Below are positions 1 to 12,233 of a stretch of DNA of 64,000 bases, one piece after another. The first letter of the stretch is position 1; every line of letters begins with the position of its first letter. The notes beneath the pieces are model-generated. The model was given only the letters and a program-made list of their open reading frames with translations. It searched no databases and was not told the DNA's origin. Origin of the DNA: Cristatella mucedo (taxonomy: Eukaryota; Bryozoa; Phylactolaemata; Cristatellidae); assembly GCA_009760855.2 (NCBI GenBank), contig WPIO01000006.1, positions 5,934,501 through 5,998,500 of the forward strand. Reading direction: 5' to 3'. The translations under genes and the position numbers were made by a program.

Positions 1-14
1 ATATATATTATATA

Positions 15-105
15 TTAATAATAATGCACTTGATAAAGCGTCCTCAGAGAACTCAATCTCTTCCTAGGTGCTTTACATTTGCTACAAAGGGAAAATACTA
101 ACCAT
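15..105 (-). mobile_element. LINE-A 3' tail fragment
   Basis: Read on the - strand, this is the last ~75 bases of the LINE-A family: the stem-loop core AGAGATTGAGTTCTCT, a short link, then TTA-rich tail. It is a 5'-truncated insertion with no coding part left. The same block recurs on both strands throughout the window. Confidence 0.75.
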
Positions 106-150
106 GTTACGTACTTCTGAGGTTTAGCTTGATTTGCGAACATCACAGAA

Positions 151-366
151 CGCCAGCCGATGACTCACACGACCAGTTTATTTCACTAGGCACGGAGCAG
201 GAGGCAGCATGACTCTCTTCGCCCCTATCACCCACCGGAGTGCCTGCGTCTGCCCCTGTCTCAACAATCACTAACAGCACATCCCGACCGCATACCATAT
301 CGAGTGCCACAGCCAACCCATACAACGATCAGCAGCAGTTTCATCATTTAAACGAAACCACGTGCC
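151..366 (-). repeat. 3' LTR of Ty3/gypsy-like element
   Basis: This stretch aligns base by base, with substitutions and small gaps, to 4551-4759. Shared landmarks include CACGGAGCAG, CTCTCTTCGCCCCT, CAACAATCACTA and CACATCCCGACCG. The two copies flank a degraded pol, so they are read as the LTR pair of one - strand element. They are clearly diverged, which indicates an old insertion. The outer boundary and target-site duplication are not certain. Confidence 0.72.
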
Positions 367-559
367 CCGCTGATCTATAAATCAGTCCACGACGTAGTCG
401 GAGAACCGAAGCGGGCACTGCAGTTCCGACAGCATGCGAAGCTGGCGGCTGCCAATTTCATCTGCCCCGTCGTACTGATCCTCTGCTCCGTCGTACTGAT
501 CATCACCGCCTCGTATCTGGAATGGTATTAGCAGCTGAACAGGTGTTACTGGCTCAGAT

Positions 560-1380
560 TTCGGTACTAACCTGACGTCCGCCACACGTCTTCGGATTCT
601 GTTGACCTCAATGCCGAGGCCGTGATTCTCCGAGGTTACAGTCCCTCCTGGCAACTATGTCGTGCACCGTGCACCGGGTTGTTTCCCAAAAACCCGACGT
701 GTAGTTGAAGGGAGATTGAGCGTTGCATTGCTGTGCCTTTTTCGGCTGGAGTGGGCACCGCCATTCATACGTGAATAACTGCCCGTGAAGCACAGTTTCG
801 CCTTTTATCCCCTCTTTCGGTGCCGAATTGTACCAATGCACCATATCCAACACCCTCTAAAGGTGTTCGCGGCCATGGCCTCGATAGTCCTACGCATGCC
901 TTGGACCATGTCGTTGCCTTATGGTTATTTCATTAAATAATTCACTGGTATAGCGCCCCAAGAGAATTTAATCTCTATTCAGGCGCTTCAAATATGCCTC
1001 AGGGCTTGAGCCCACGACCTCAGCCAGACCTTGATCGGGGCAAGCACCTTAACCGCTGGACCAATCCAGCACACCGGTAAACGGTCTCAAGGGCTCAGCG
1101 TTCGCAGAGGCGCCGAGCTGCCTCCGACCGGGATGAAGCAGTGTTATCCACCAGGAGCTGTGCATGCGGATCTCTCTCTTGGAAGATTTGTTCCAACACT
1201 CTCGTCAGAAGATGAACCTTTTCACTTGGAATGTGCCTCCATAGCATACATCTTCTGGGCCCGCAGTCCACCACCGTCAAATATTTCTTGTTGTTGTAGT
1301 GTGCGAAATCGATCGCAGAATACTAGACCAGTGATCAGCGACTTAAAGACTGCCTCGATGCCACGAAATTGGAGACACAT
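560..1380 (-). pseudogene. Integrase remnant, split by a SINE
   Basis: On the - strand, 1095-1280 encodes a retroviral-type integrase core piece with VDCGPRRCMLWRHIP, then LEQIFQERDPHAQLLVDN, which carries the D of the second catalytic position. After the SINE at 937-1071, 608-853 continues with HWYNSAPKEG. A C-terminal DNA-binding type segment (PGGTVTSENHGLGIEVNRI...) lies at about 560-654. The pieces are in different frames. The function was joining element cDNA to host DNA; it is dead now. Confidence 0.68.
937..1071 (-). mobile_element. SINE-1 inserted in integrase
   Basis: Read on the - strand it begins GGATTGGTCCAGCGGTTAAG (box A region), continues to a box B (GTGGGCTCAAGCCC), and ends with the LINE-A-like tail AGAGATTAAATTCTCTTGGG and GCTATACC. 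It separates two integrase pieces, so it inserted after the LTR element. Confidence 0.85.
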
Positions 1381-1419
1381 TAACTAATCTGCAATGCGGA
1401 CAAGGACGGACAATCCATT

Positions 1420-2085
1420 CTACGTTGGTTCTGCGGATGTCCTCGTAAGGTGGCACAGCCTCGCCAAGTATAGCGTCCTATTGCCCAGGTGGTGCAGATT
1501 GTAAAATTGGTTGAGGTTGATCTCGGGAGACGCGGAAGTGACCTCAGGAGTAACAACGCTAGGACAGCAAGTGGTGAACTTCAGCCACTTTCGCGGTAGT
1601 CTCGTCAGCTGGCCTGCTTTGCTCTCCCGCAACTTTACTGGGCTTACAATAATCTCAATACTGCATTCCGTTACAACATCATAGAGAAGGCCCAGTCGTC
1701 GTCGAACTACCGCCTCTCCCATGCCACGTGTCCTCACTGGTTTATACCCGTCGATCATTGACTTCAGCCAACCGATAGCCATTGTCGAATCAGTACAAAT
1801 TTAAACTTTCTGAAGTCCCTACACAGTGGCAACGTTAAGGCCTTTGATGGCAGCTTCTAGATCGGCGGTCTTTATATGCGAGGTAGCCTTTGGCTTTCGG
1901 AGCCACGAGGCATTCTCAAACACTTTAACGTCGATCTCAAGACACACTCCAACGGCGACGCTGCACCCATTGTACCACAGTTTCCCACTAATGACCCTGG
2001 GCCCCTGCCATGCTAAAGTGACTGGCTCAGCAACTAACACCCAACGATTGATGTCGTAAGCAATTTCCAGAATCGCACTGGGCAC
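1420..2085 (-). pseudogene. RNase H / connection-domain remnant
   Basis: Two - strand open stretches (1819-2085 and 1420-1782) read as one RNase H region. The first has VAVGVCLEIDVKVFENASWL and ADLEAAIKGLN. The second has MAIGWLKSMIDGYKPVRTRG, AVVRRRLGLLYDV and SKAGQLTRLPRKWL, which is the end of the domain leading to integrase. A frameshift separates them. In the intact element this domain degrades the RNA strand during reverse transcription. Confidence 0.68.
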
Positions 2086-2149
2086 CTTGCTGCCCCAGTC
2101 CCGACCGCTGGCAATGCGTTCGCTGGCTGCACGGAGCCATTATCTCACA

Positions 2150-2750
2150 GTATCTCGGCGCCGTGTGAGCTCAATGCGCTTCCTGTCGACGCGGAGGCCA
2201 AGGGGTCGACCACCCTCAAACCTTCTCGGGTGATTTTGCTTCAAGACCCTATTGGCGAAGCAGCTCGATTGCACGGTCGTTTGAGACCATATCATTGTTC
2301 GAAAACAATATCTTCTACATACGAATCAGTGCTGGATTTGACTCGTTCGTCCATGGACAAAAATTTATTTAGAAGAGCAATCGTTATCTTCGGTGCAACG
2401 TTAAGGCGAAACCCAGGCGAGTCAGACAGTACCACCGGCTATGACACTCAACCACCTGGTACTTCCACAATGACGGGTCTACGCGAATCAGCAACTATGC
2501 CTAACGCAGGTCCACGATGCTTACGTTGTCTCCCATTTGTCGCTTCACGCAAAGTTTGTCACTGCACACGTCCGCTTCACCCGTGTGGCTCGACACGCTA
2601 TGGTTGAGCTCGTGATAGTCGAGAACGGGCCTCACTTGCCCTTTGTTGCTTTGGACTACCGCCACCAAGCGAATCAGCCCGCTGAACTCCCCGTCAAGTG
2701 GTTGAAGCCAACCGCACCTTATCCAGTCCTTCACTTCCCGTTCGTATTTT
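2150..2750 (-). pseudogene. Reverse transcriptase remnant
   Basis: On the - strand 2501-2734 reads GWLQPLDGEFSGLIRLVAVV then KVRPVLDYHELN and NVSIVDLR, typical of the fingers and first catalytic aspartate of gypsy-type RT. Downstream, after frameshifts, SLWKYQVVE and LTRLGFAL follow. The active-site box at about 2307-2321 reads YVEDI where YVDDI is expected, so an aspartate of the catalytic pair is changed. Several stops are present. Confidence 0.75.
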
Positions 2751-3015
2751 GCTTCTACCTCAGCTGGAATTCAAAAAGTGGGAACGCCGTTCTGCAGTAA
2801 GGGTGCCTGTAGGCCTTCTTTCCAGTTCCAGGGAACGTGCCACGCTCCAACGTGGAATACGGCAGTGAACTCTTTGTCGGTTACTGTAAGCTCGCTCGAA
2901 TCGCCGACCTTTGCAACGAGCGAGACATCGATGGCCGGGGAACGCGAAGGCAAGTCACACCGGTTCTTTCATCACGGATACCTCCGGTCTTGGGCGCCTC
3001 GTTACCAAAGTCAAC

Positions 3016-3327
3016 TTAGCCTTCATCGTGTTCAATTTGGATGCCACCTAGTGCTCTTGTGACATTCATCCCAAGGACGACGTCCCAGCCAGCAATTATA
3101 TCGGTCACCAAGCAATTAACCTCCAGGGGTACTCCTTTAATTGACAAACTGGCCTCACATGTAGAGGTACACGGAGAGAGGTCACCGTTCATCAAGAACC
3201 TTCCAAGCAGGCTGCAGATCACGCGAGGAGGCCCGCACTGCTGCAAGCACCGTGCGTTAACAGTCAGTGTGGTAGCCCGCTTGCCATTCAAAATCACACC
3301 AATGAAAGGTATCCTCGGCGAAGACAA
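3016..3327 (-). pseudogene. Retropepsin-like protease remnant
   Basis: A 103-codon - strand stretch whose C-terminal half (PLEVNCLVTDIIAGWDVVLGM then LGGI, quoted in parts) is the conserved second half of retrotransposon aspartic proteases. At the expected catalytic DTG/DSG position the sequence reads TVNARC, so the active-site aspartate is lost. It lies between gag and RT as expected for PR. Confidence 0.6.
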
Positions 3328-3359
3328 GGGGAAATGCTGGCTCAGGTATTGACGCTTTC

Positions 3360-4276
<917 letters not shown>

Positions 4277-4545
4277 GTATCAGGCAAAAACTCGGAGTGT
4301 TTCGCATAATCACTTTTGTCTCCGTCCGTCAGCCTTTCACAGAGCGAAAAAACAGCCGGTCAAATGTAAGGGCAAATACGAGTCCGATAAAGTCGTCATT
4401 TTTAACTTTGCGAAGCTTGGCTACGGTATCAAGTCGACGTACCCACTCGACGAAGTCTGTTTTGCCATCGTGGCTCGCGGCTTTGACTAGCACTGCCATC
4501 GACTCCATCCCTAGACATGGCTTGTAGTTTGGTTCTCGAAAACTG
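4277..4545 (-). pseudogene. Gag remnant, upstream part
   Basis: The - strand starts just inside the 5' LTR and reads TDFVEWVRRLDTVAKL then VKNDDFIGLVFAL. After a frameshift it reads [19 protein letters not shown] up to the RAF junction. This resembles the N-terminal capsid-like part of gypsy Gag. No intact reading frame remains. Confidence 0.55.
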
Positions 4546-4550
4546 AAGAA

Positions 4551-4759
4551 TGCCAGCTGACGATCACGCCGCCAGTTTATTTTACTAGACACGGAGCAGG
4601 GCGAAGCACGACTCTCTTCGCCCCTCTCGCCCACCGAGTGCCCTTGTAGCAACAATCACTAGCAGCACATCCCGACCGTATATCGCATGAAGTGTCACAG
4701 CCCATTCGTACAATGATCAGGGACGGTGCGCAACCGTTTAAACGAGACCGCAAGAGGCA
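4551..4759 (-). repeat. 5' LTR of Ty3/gypsy-like element
   Basis: This 209-bp copy matches 151-366. Read on either strand it starts TG and ends CA (TGCCAGCTGA ... AGAGGCA), the usual LTR termini. It lies upstream of gag on the - strand, so it would have carried the element's promoter. Confidence 0.72.
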
Positions 4760-5224
4760 TAATCAATTAGGAAATAACGCTCGCTACCCAGGGACAAAAA
4801 CTGTGTTACTACACGGTGTTGCCTGAAAAGTCTCGCTATCTAGCAAATACAAGTGCAGCCTCGCTCGGCTCGGCTACGTCCACTGTGGCGCTCAGGCGGC
4901 GGCACCCACCACGCGTGCAAAGTGTCGAGACCTAAAGATCTCAATACGCCAAGCGAAAATGATGAAAAGATGGACATTGTCCAACCAGTGCCTTCATGGC
5001 AGGACAGAATTGGCAAAAACGCCAACGATTGCCGGCCGGCGAATTACAGCCGGCGATTCGCCGGTGATTTCAGACAGGCGCGTTAACAAGCTTAACGCAG
5101 CCACAGTTCGGCATGGAGACACTCGCTGGCTGGCAGTCGCCGTCGGTCTCAGGGAGCTACTCGGTGGTCAGTTTCGGGCCCGCACGATTCGGCTCCTGCG
5201 TACCTAGCTACGGTGCTGCATCGA
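4760..5224. other. Intergenic, nothing recognised
   Basis: Moderately GC-rich spacer between the LTR element and a LINE-B tail. Open frames here (for example 4853-5086) match nothing I know and have no splice or repeat signature. Confidence 0.5.
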
Positions 5225-5625
5225 GCTTGACCTCCTCGCGCCCGCCCTCAAGCCATCCGTGGACAGTAAGTTAGTCGTTCAATTCCCTACGCTTAAAGGA
5301 GCCGTTGGCGATGGAAGCTTTTGCTCCTCAGGTACTAGACTGTGGATTTCGCTTCCGCAGTTCGCATGCAGCGACATCTACTCTCCTGCTGCCGACTGTG
5401 GCACATCGTTTTCAGCTGTCCTGAGCTGCTACTTCCTACCTCAACTGCTCTCCTGACTCTGCCATGCTTCTTTCTCTTTGCTACGTGAGATGACGACTGT
5501 TTGTTGACTACTGAATGCACATCGAAAGCCACTTACGGCTTTGAGCGGGATATGCACAAGTCACCTCCGTAAAACCTGCATAGCTATTGTTGCTTTGTGG
5601 AGTTACATTCGGAGATGTCCTGAGC
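5225..5625 (+). mobile_element. LINE-B 3' end
   Basis: This decayed copy of the end of the LINE-B coding region and its 3' UTR matches the better copy at 43020-43430. Landmarks are LWISLPQFACSDIYSPAADC, CTCCTGACTCTGC, then CTTTGTGGAGTTACATTCGG. It is 5'-truncated. Confidence 0.75.
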
Positions 5626-7215
5626 CACTACTTACGTCCTAAAAACAAAGTAAGAAAAAACTAGATGATTTAGCCGCCTCTTTTGTATACCGACAGAAGA
5701 GCCTTTACGGCTATCACCGCCGCTCGCAGTGGCGATAAAGGATCGCCCACCGCACGATTTGAACCCACGACATCGGGACCAAGGTCGTGAAAAGCATCCG
5801 CCTTACATAGTGTGTTATCACGGCTCACCTACTCGCTTCCTCGACTGCCTTCTTGACTCAGATACCCTTTTTCACTTTCTCTTTGCTGCGTGAGACGAAG
5901 TCTGTGGGCCACCGTATGGGCAAAGAAAGCCGCTTAGGCTGTGAGTTTGCTACAGAAAATTCTCCTACGTAGCACCCACCGAGTGCTCGAAACGTTTCGG
6001 AAGCTATATGCGGAGAAGCAGACTCAGTGGCACCGTATTGACAGGCCAGGTCGTAAGTAATACATAAATCGTGTTACATACATAATTATTATCGCGTGCT
6101 GCTCATAAGCCCAGCCTTATTACGGCTTTCATCGCGGCACTTCTTTGTTCAAAGTCAGCGGCCATGCTAACAGTTTGTAACCTCGCAGAGAAGCCCGTCC
6201 CCGACTCTCTACCGGTGGACTGTGTGATGCACTGCTGCAGTGCGGTTAAAACACAAGCGGCCACAACAGGGCGCCGAAAGCGACAGTTTATTGTGGGCCT
6301 GTTAGTAGTGGTTACGCGCCGGCGCAAGCGCTTTTCGCAGCGCGTTCCGGACCAACGGAGTTAACTGCACGAACTCTCGAAGCCAGCGTATAATCCTATG
6401 CGTGTGTCGCTAGCGATTGCCCCAACCCTGAAGGCGGGTCGCTACAGCACCCCAAGATACGAGCAGCTAACTGAGTAGCCGGCAGTACACAACTGCCCAG
6501 CCTAAGTTGCACTTAGCTGTTCGGCGCCATAGGTTCGTCTCTCGTGCTCTCGAAGCGTAGTCTCGCATCGACTACCCAAGCTGTCCCCCCCCCGAGCTCT
6601 ATCAGTCGTCCCATTATACTCTCTCTCCTTTAAACTCCTGACCTCGCGCGTAGCTGCTATTTCTACTTCAGCATATTAGTCGGTGCACATCCTGACCGCA
6701 TCGTCTGCACCAGGCTTCATTCTAACTTTAGCGGGTAGACCAGGAGCCGGGCCTGTACTAGGTGTCCTAGTCAAACCCGCTAAGAAAAGCACATTAGTCG
6801 CTCCGTCTCCTAACAGCACCGCCTGCATAAAGCTCCATTCTAACCTGACCTAGGTGGATCAGGAGCTGGGTCTGTACTGGGCGCCCTAGTCGACCCGCTA
6901 AGGCATGGGCTCCCATCGCGGCTAAGCTGAGAGCTGCACCAGTGCAAGTTTATAATCGCGCGGCATTTGCTATCGCAACGCGACGATTCTCTAAAGAGGC
7001 CGCTAAATCCTACCGCCCATTTCATCCGCACAACCGTGGTTGTCACTTGCGCTGCCAGGCTAGCACTGAACTCTCTACACCCACCTACTCATTTCTCTGG
7101 CCACACGAGCACGGCAAGTGGCCGCCTAGTGGTCCGTTTCGGATTCAGCTTCGCCCCGCGATCCCTAATTCGCCACCCCATCACACCCGTGGATCATTCA
7201 ATTATCGGTAAAGAA
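5626..7215. other. Intergenic with a SINE-2 copy and a two-copy tandem repeat
   Basis: No gene is recognised. A - strand SINE-2 copy lies at about 5690-5815. Two diverged copies of a ~119-bp unit sit head to tail at about 6671-6789 and 6790-6905, sharing ATTAGTCGG/C, GGAGC(C/T)GGG(C/T)CTGTACT and CCTAGTC(A/G)A. A run of nine C is at about 6586. Confidence 0.55.
5690..5815 (-). mobile_element. SINE-2 copy
   Basis: On the - strand this matches the better copy at 35300-35460: a box-B-like GTGGGTTCAAATCG, then GGGCGATCCTTTATCGCC, GCGGCGGTGATAGCCGTAAA and GGCTCTTCTGTC. The 5' tRNA-like half is decayed. Confidence 0.65.
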
Positions 7216-7347
7216 AATTTAATTCATTTGTTTAGCACCTTAAAAGAACTTGAGCTCTATTCGGGCGCTTCACGTACCTGGGCTTGGTAGCATATTCACC
7301 CTGACCTTGGTTGGGACGGGCACTTTAACCACTGAGCCCTGCCGGCG
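7216..7347 (-). mobile_element. SINE-1 copy
   Basis: - strand copy with the tail AGCTCAAGTTCTTTTAAGG and the tRNA-like head, ending at about GGGCTCAGTGGTTAAAGTGC. Box B is decayed. Confidence 0.75.
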
Positions 7348-9299
7348 CGGCCCGTTAGCGGTCCGGAACTATTAGACTTTCTGAAAATGCCCGAAAAGGG
7401 GAATTCAGCTTAAATTCGGATAGAAATAAAATTTACCGTCTTTTGGATGTCTTGATCAGTATTTGAAATGGATCTGGTTCAGCACACGGTACTTTAACAA
7501 GTGGCAGTGCTCTCGCTGACCTCTGACTTATCGAAGGGCGATCCCAGCTTTTTGCTGCCGTTCTCGACATCCGGCTTGTGCCGTTGTCGATATAAATTAA
7601 CCGGTAGCTTGCTTTTGCCGTTCTTGCGTGACCCTTCACCTGCATAGCGGTGGTGACTACGGCTCCTGCGCGTTCGTTGGGAAGTGGAAGGTTCACTAAA
7701 CGTGTGCATTTTTTCCAGCAATGCGCTGAACCGCCGCCGCCGCCGGAGTGTGACGCCCCTGCAGGCGCCGGCAGCTGGTGCTCTTAGCTCCAGGCAAGCA
7801 CCGTTACGACTCCTCGCATCCTCTTGCAGAATGGCGGGCCTCTAAAGACGGGCGTGAGTTTTACGGTGCAAATAATCTGTGCTAATCCGCGTCAGCGATA
7901 TCGCTGTCACGTGGTTTGCTGCTGCTGCCGCTTGGCTGCAGCAGCCGCTCGCTCTTTGCTGGATTTGAAGAGTAGGTAAGAACTGCTCACAGATGTTGGA
8001 GAGGCAGCAAGGACATCGCTTTAGCGGGAGGGGGCAGTCTTGATTCGTTCTGACGCACGGTTGCTGGCAAGAAGGAAAGCGTCTGCTGCGGTGGCCGCGA
8101 TTTGAGCCCTACTGCAGCTTTACGGTACCGACGGTCGGTGCGTGCATATAATATATACTTGTCTACGCGAACGATGCAGCAGAAAGGCGAGCGCTGCACT
8201 CGAATTTCGTCAAATCATAATTGCGCTAGTGCACGCAAGGTTTTGGCGGCTGGGTTCTCATGCCGGAGCTGATCGGACCGCTGCTGCGTTAATTTCTCTT
8301 TCATCTCCTAACCTTCTGTTTTGCATGCTAGCAAGCTTGGATGTGTCGCCTTTGGCCACTGCTTGCGGTCGGCCATGCATTTCTTGGGGCTCTTCCTCCC
8401 TCACTTCCTTCCTCCCTCACTTCCTTCCTCCTTCGCTGCACACCGATGCGACTGAGGGCGAGCGCAGCTGCTGAATCCAATCATTCCTTTGGCATGGATC
8501 GTTAGGGTGAACGTGGCACGTTATTTTTGCCAATTTTAATCCGCCACCAGTAAGCGAAAGATCTCTGATGAACTGCATTGCTCCTTTGAGCTCGAGCTTG
8601 CATCTGGTATGATCAGCCTAACTGCCAACTCTCTTTGCGTTTCACTAACAAGTGATCGAGACGTCCCCTGCGACCTACCTGTGCATCCTGTTGCGCACAT
8701 GTAAGCCAGGCTTTTGTCACAAGACGACGATTCTTTTGGTTAGGCTTGAATAATTTTCGCTTTATGACAAGTCTGACATTTGGTGACACGTGGGTTGTCG
8801 CACTGCTCATGAGAGGCTCTCCCTATGTGCAACACTTCACCTGTCGCTCAGTTGCCCTCAGTTATAAGCCCCTGCCTTCCTCGGCAAGATGTTGCAGTCT
8901 TAAATATGACGTCTGCGGTGAAATTCTGCTGTCTGCCGTGGTCCTTAGGCATTTCTAAATGGAACCAGTGTCATTGCTGTAGGTGGTAACTCAGATGTAA
9001 CGGAGGATTTAGCTGTTCTTGGAACACACTTATAAGATTGGCATGGTAGCTGCAGTTGCTGCTGCTGCTACTCTTGCTGTCGTCAACCACTCTGCTCAGT
9101 AATCGGTTTGAGTTGTATTGGTGGATTATCGCCCAAGAGGCAAACGGACAATTTCCCTAATTTCAATTTCAAATTGTACCGGCTCATTGAGTTGCTGCAC
9201 AGGTCGGGTGGAAACGATTAGGTACGTTTTATGGGTATACAAGGCTGGAGTATTTGCCATGTGCAGAGTGGCATATGAGACAGCCGCATATGTAGACTA
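7348..9299. other. Intergenic, nothing recognised
   Basis: Unique-looking sequence of mixed composition. It contains a short duplication (CCTCCCTCACTTCCTT twice, about 8395-8430) and small CCG and CTG runs. No open frame shows a family motif or paired splice sites that I can defend. Confidence 0.45.
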
Positions 9300-9372
9300 G
9301 TGCTACACTTGATGAAGTGCCCTCAGAGAACTCAATCTCTTTCTAGTTGCTTTACATTTGCTGCAATGAAAA
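9300..9372 (-). mobile_element. LINE-A 3' tail fragment
   Basis: The - strand tail has GAAAGAGATTGAGTTCTCTG then GGGCACTTCATCAAG. Only about 70 bp remain. Confidence 0.75.
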
Positions 9373-10234
9373 GTGTCTGCCAGATTCTTTTGTCGTAACG
9401 TATAGCTTCACCGGGCAAACAGCAGCCGCCTCGCTTCCATACCGCGTTCTTCCCGTGACTCATCTCATGCGAGATGTGGCTTTATTCAGGCTTTAGCTTA
9501 ATCGGTTCAACGTTTATTGATAGTCCAAACAGCCAACTCTAAACCAGAGGACACTATCTATCTGCATACTCCTCATCAGGCTCTGTGTTGTCACTATCCT
9601 TGCCTTGGTCAGTCAGTCATGGCTATGTCCATCAGTTGAACTCGTATTTTGTATTCTCCCATTTGCTTCTTATGCAAGCCGAACTGTCCGACTATGTTAT
9701 GCAGGCTCGGGAAAGAGCTCGTTGATAATCATTAGGAGTTACCGAGTTTCCAGTGCTGCACCAGTGGTAGCACATCATTTGACCTTGACCTCATTGAGCA
9801 TACTATAGCAGCTCCGGGTGTGGCTTACTGATAGCCGTGTTTGCGAATGCAATCTGCTTCCATGTTCGCACCATGGTCACATTGTGCCTGGCACAGGTGT
9901 AGCCAGCTTGTCTGGTTGCTTAGAGATATGCCCTGTCACCAACCTTTCTATGCAGCAGCTCACTCCTCTAACTTCCTTGGTCTGCTTTCTTAGCTGCAGT
10001 TCCGGTGGCTTGCCTAGCTCTCTCTCTCTCTGTCTATCCTCTATTGTCTGCCACCGGTGGCAGTGATTATTGGGCCCAATGGTCTCTGCTGTCCAGATTT
10101 GCTTGCCTGCGCACTCAGCCCATTGGGCCCAGAACTCACTGTCCATTGACTGGCATGCAACGATGACGACGGTGACTGTAGGTCATTCCAATCTATCCTT
10201 GCCAAGGCCACGTTTAGCTTCTATGTAAACATAA
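9373..10234. other. Intergenic, nothing recognised
   Basis: No gene or repeat is identified apart from a short CTCTCTCTCTCTG run near 10017. Confidence 0.4.
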
Positions 10235-10386
10235 TCGAATCACGAATGCGCCATCCAAAAAATGCTGCTGTCGACCACCATCAACCATCTCCTTTAAGTA
10301 GGCCAAGGCAAGGCAACTTACCTAGTGATTCTTGCGGTCGATCCAACAGATCATCCAACAGAACATCCCGCATCTCTAGTTTCTTA

Positions 10387-10391
10387 TTCGG

Positions 10392-10423
<32 letters not shown>
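10387..10423. repeat. (GA)n microsatellite
   Basis: About 18 uninterrupted GA dinucleotides. Confidence 0.97.
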
Positions 10424-10427
<4 letters not shown>

Positions 10428-11361
10428 GTGTGTCCACGTGCAAGGTAACATCCCCCCACTGGAATCCTGTACCACCATAACATCCCCACTAGACTCCTCT
10501 CCCTCGATTCCATGCTGCCAGTCTGTGTCCACATTCAAGCGGCCATTAGAGACCGGATCTCGAAGTTCATCTCCCCCTCTTGACATTATACCTACCGTTC
10601 TCTTTTTATGAGGCATACATTTCCTTTCGCCATCCATTGCTAATAAAATAAAAATGCTCATAGCCTCAGATCTTGTCCCTGCACCTTTACAAAAAGCTGT
10701 TAGACCTCTTATTAAGAAGGCTACATTAGACCTGCAGAACTGAAGCAACTTCGCACAGTCTCACTACTGCCCTTCCTCTCAAAGGCTGAAACTAGTTGTG
10801 GCAGACCAGCGAAACTCCTGTATCGAAATAGCAAACCCAGCAAGTAGGTGTGAGTCAGATTTTCGAGCTAAGAACTATGCCAAGGCAGCATTGCTGTGGT
10901 TGGATAATGACCCCAGAAATGCAGATCTAAGTAGAGTCTTTCTGCTTGTTTTGCTGGAACTTTTGGCAGCGTTCTATTGATCACCGAGTCTGTCTCGAGC
11001 GCCTCTCATCTCTCCCTGGCATCACTGGCTCTGCTCGGCGATAAGTTAGGTCGTATCTCAATGGAAAACGCCAGAGCATTGATGTAAACAGGCAACAGTC
11101 ATCCAAGCAGCCCTCTCAAGGTGGGGATACCATAGGGATCTGTGCTGGGTCCACTTTTTACACAGTGTATGCTCTCCCTCTAGCCGGTGTAATTTCGAAG
11201 CACGATCTAGGCCTGTGTTGCTGTGCAGATGGCACTCAGCTGTACCTATGCTTTGGTACCTCCCAGCCTTCTAGCACATCAAACTCTTCCAACGCCCTTG
11301 CCGGCTGACATTTGCATATGGATGACAACAATCATCTTAAATGGAATGGCAATCAAAAAAT

Positions 11362-11520
11362 ATGTAATTTATTTGTATAGCACCCTAAGAGAACTTAATC
11401 TCTATCCAGATGGACTTAATCTCTATTCAGGAGCTTCACATACTGTATACCACATCAAATGCATTCAATTCACCTTGACCTCGAGGCGAGCACCTTAACC
11501 ACTGGGCCAAACCTGTGCAG
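11362..11520 (-). mobile_element. SINE-1 copy with duplicated tail segment
   Basis: - strand SINE-1 with head GGTTTGGCCCAGTGGTTAAG. Its tail holds a short internal tandem duplication: the GACTTAATCTCTAT block occurs twice about 25 bp apart. Confidence 0.8.
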
Positions 11521-11774
11521 CGATGAAGCCAACTTACTAGTCATTGGCAAACCAAGAGCTAACTAGAATTTGGCAAAACATCTACTTAAAACAGGCTGGG
11601 CTAGCATATCTCCACTAGGTGCCGAAGGGGACGAGCCTATGGCTCGTCCTCAAAAAAAGGAAGACGTCTGGTCCTTTTTCTGTTGTTTCTTGTTTCTGTT
11701 GTTTTTCTGTTGTTTCTTTGTCTGTTGGTAGCAAACCCTCCCCCCATTCATGCTCACAGCGACTGCGCAGACGT

Positions 11775-11777
<3 letters not shown>

Positions 11778-11864
<87 letters not shown>
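11778..11864. repeat. (GA)n microsatellite
   Basis: About 43 uninterrupted GA dinucleotides lie 370 bp upstream of transporter 1. The Arg-Glu and Ser-Leu open frames over it are artefacts of the repeat. Confidence 0.97.
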
Positions 11865-11869
<5 letters not shown>

Positions 11870-12104
11870 GCAAAGTGCTTTACATTTGCATACTTGTCAG
11901 CCCGTAGAAATGTCACGTCGAAATACCCGTCCAAATCCCCATAGCAACCACGCAGCAGGATTTTGCAGTTTTAACGTGCACGATGCGCTAACTGCATGCA
12001 GCAGCCATTCCACTTCGACCCGATTACTCGATCGCTTGATTGCTCGCCTATCCGATGGTGGCACGTTGAACTCCTGCTCCGTTTGATCGATTTGTGCATT
12101 CGCA

Positions 12105-12233
12105 GTGGCTGAGCCGAAACTTTTGCAAAGGAATGCGTGTGTGCCCCCCACCCCCCCCCCCCGAGTGAACAAGGCAACTGCCGAGGCAACAGCATCGGTG
12201 GGCTTTGGTGCTGCAGGTCGCGCTCGAGTGACA
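12105..12233 (+). promoter_or_regulatory. Probable 5' leader of transporter 1, with acceptor-like start
   Basis: The sequence TTTGTGCATTCGCAG just before 12105 looks like a 3' splice site. From there the frame is open through the ATG at 12234, with an in-frame TGA upstream at 12084. This suggests a separate 5' UTR exon, with the leader continuing to the ATG. It contains a run of 13 or more C near 12150. The leader exon itself was not located. Confidence 0.35.

Larger units (their letters stand above)
10235..11600 (+). mobile_element. LINE-A, degraded linker and RT region
   Basis: The + strand reads, in broken frames, the linker between endonuclease and RT (matching 38430-38560), then pieces of the RT: VRPLIKKATLD, VADQ, FRAKN, NADLSRVFLLVLLELLAAFY, then CRWHSA at the YADD box. 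The copy carries a (GA)n at 10387-10423 and a - strand SINE-1 at 11362-11520. LINE sequence (CAACTTACTAGTCATTGGC) resumes after the SINE. Confidence 0.72.

Noticed and set aside
2230-2607. + strand frame across the RT region
   Set aside because: Shadow of the - strand reverse transcriptase; its protein has no family resemblance.
11619-12086. Arg-Glu repeat open frames around the GA array
   Set aside because: Microsatellite artefact; the composition is entirely explained by (GA)n.
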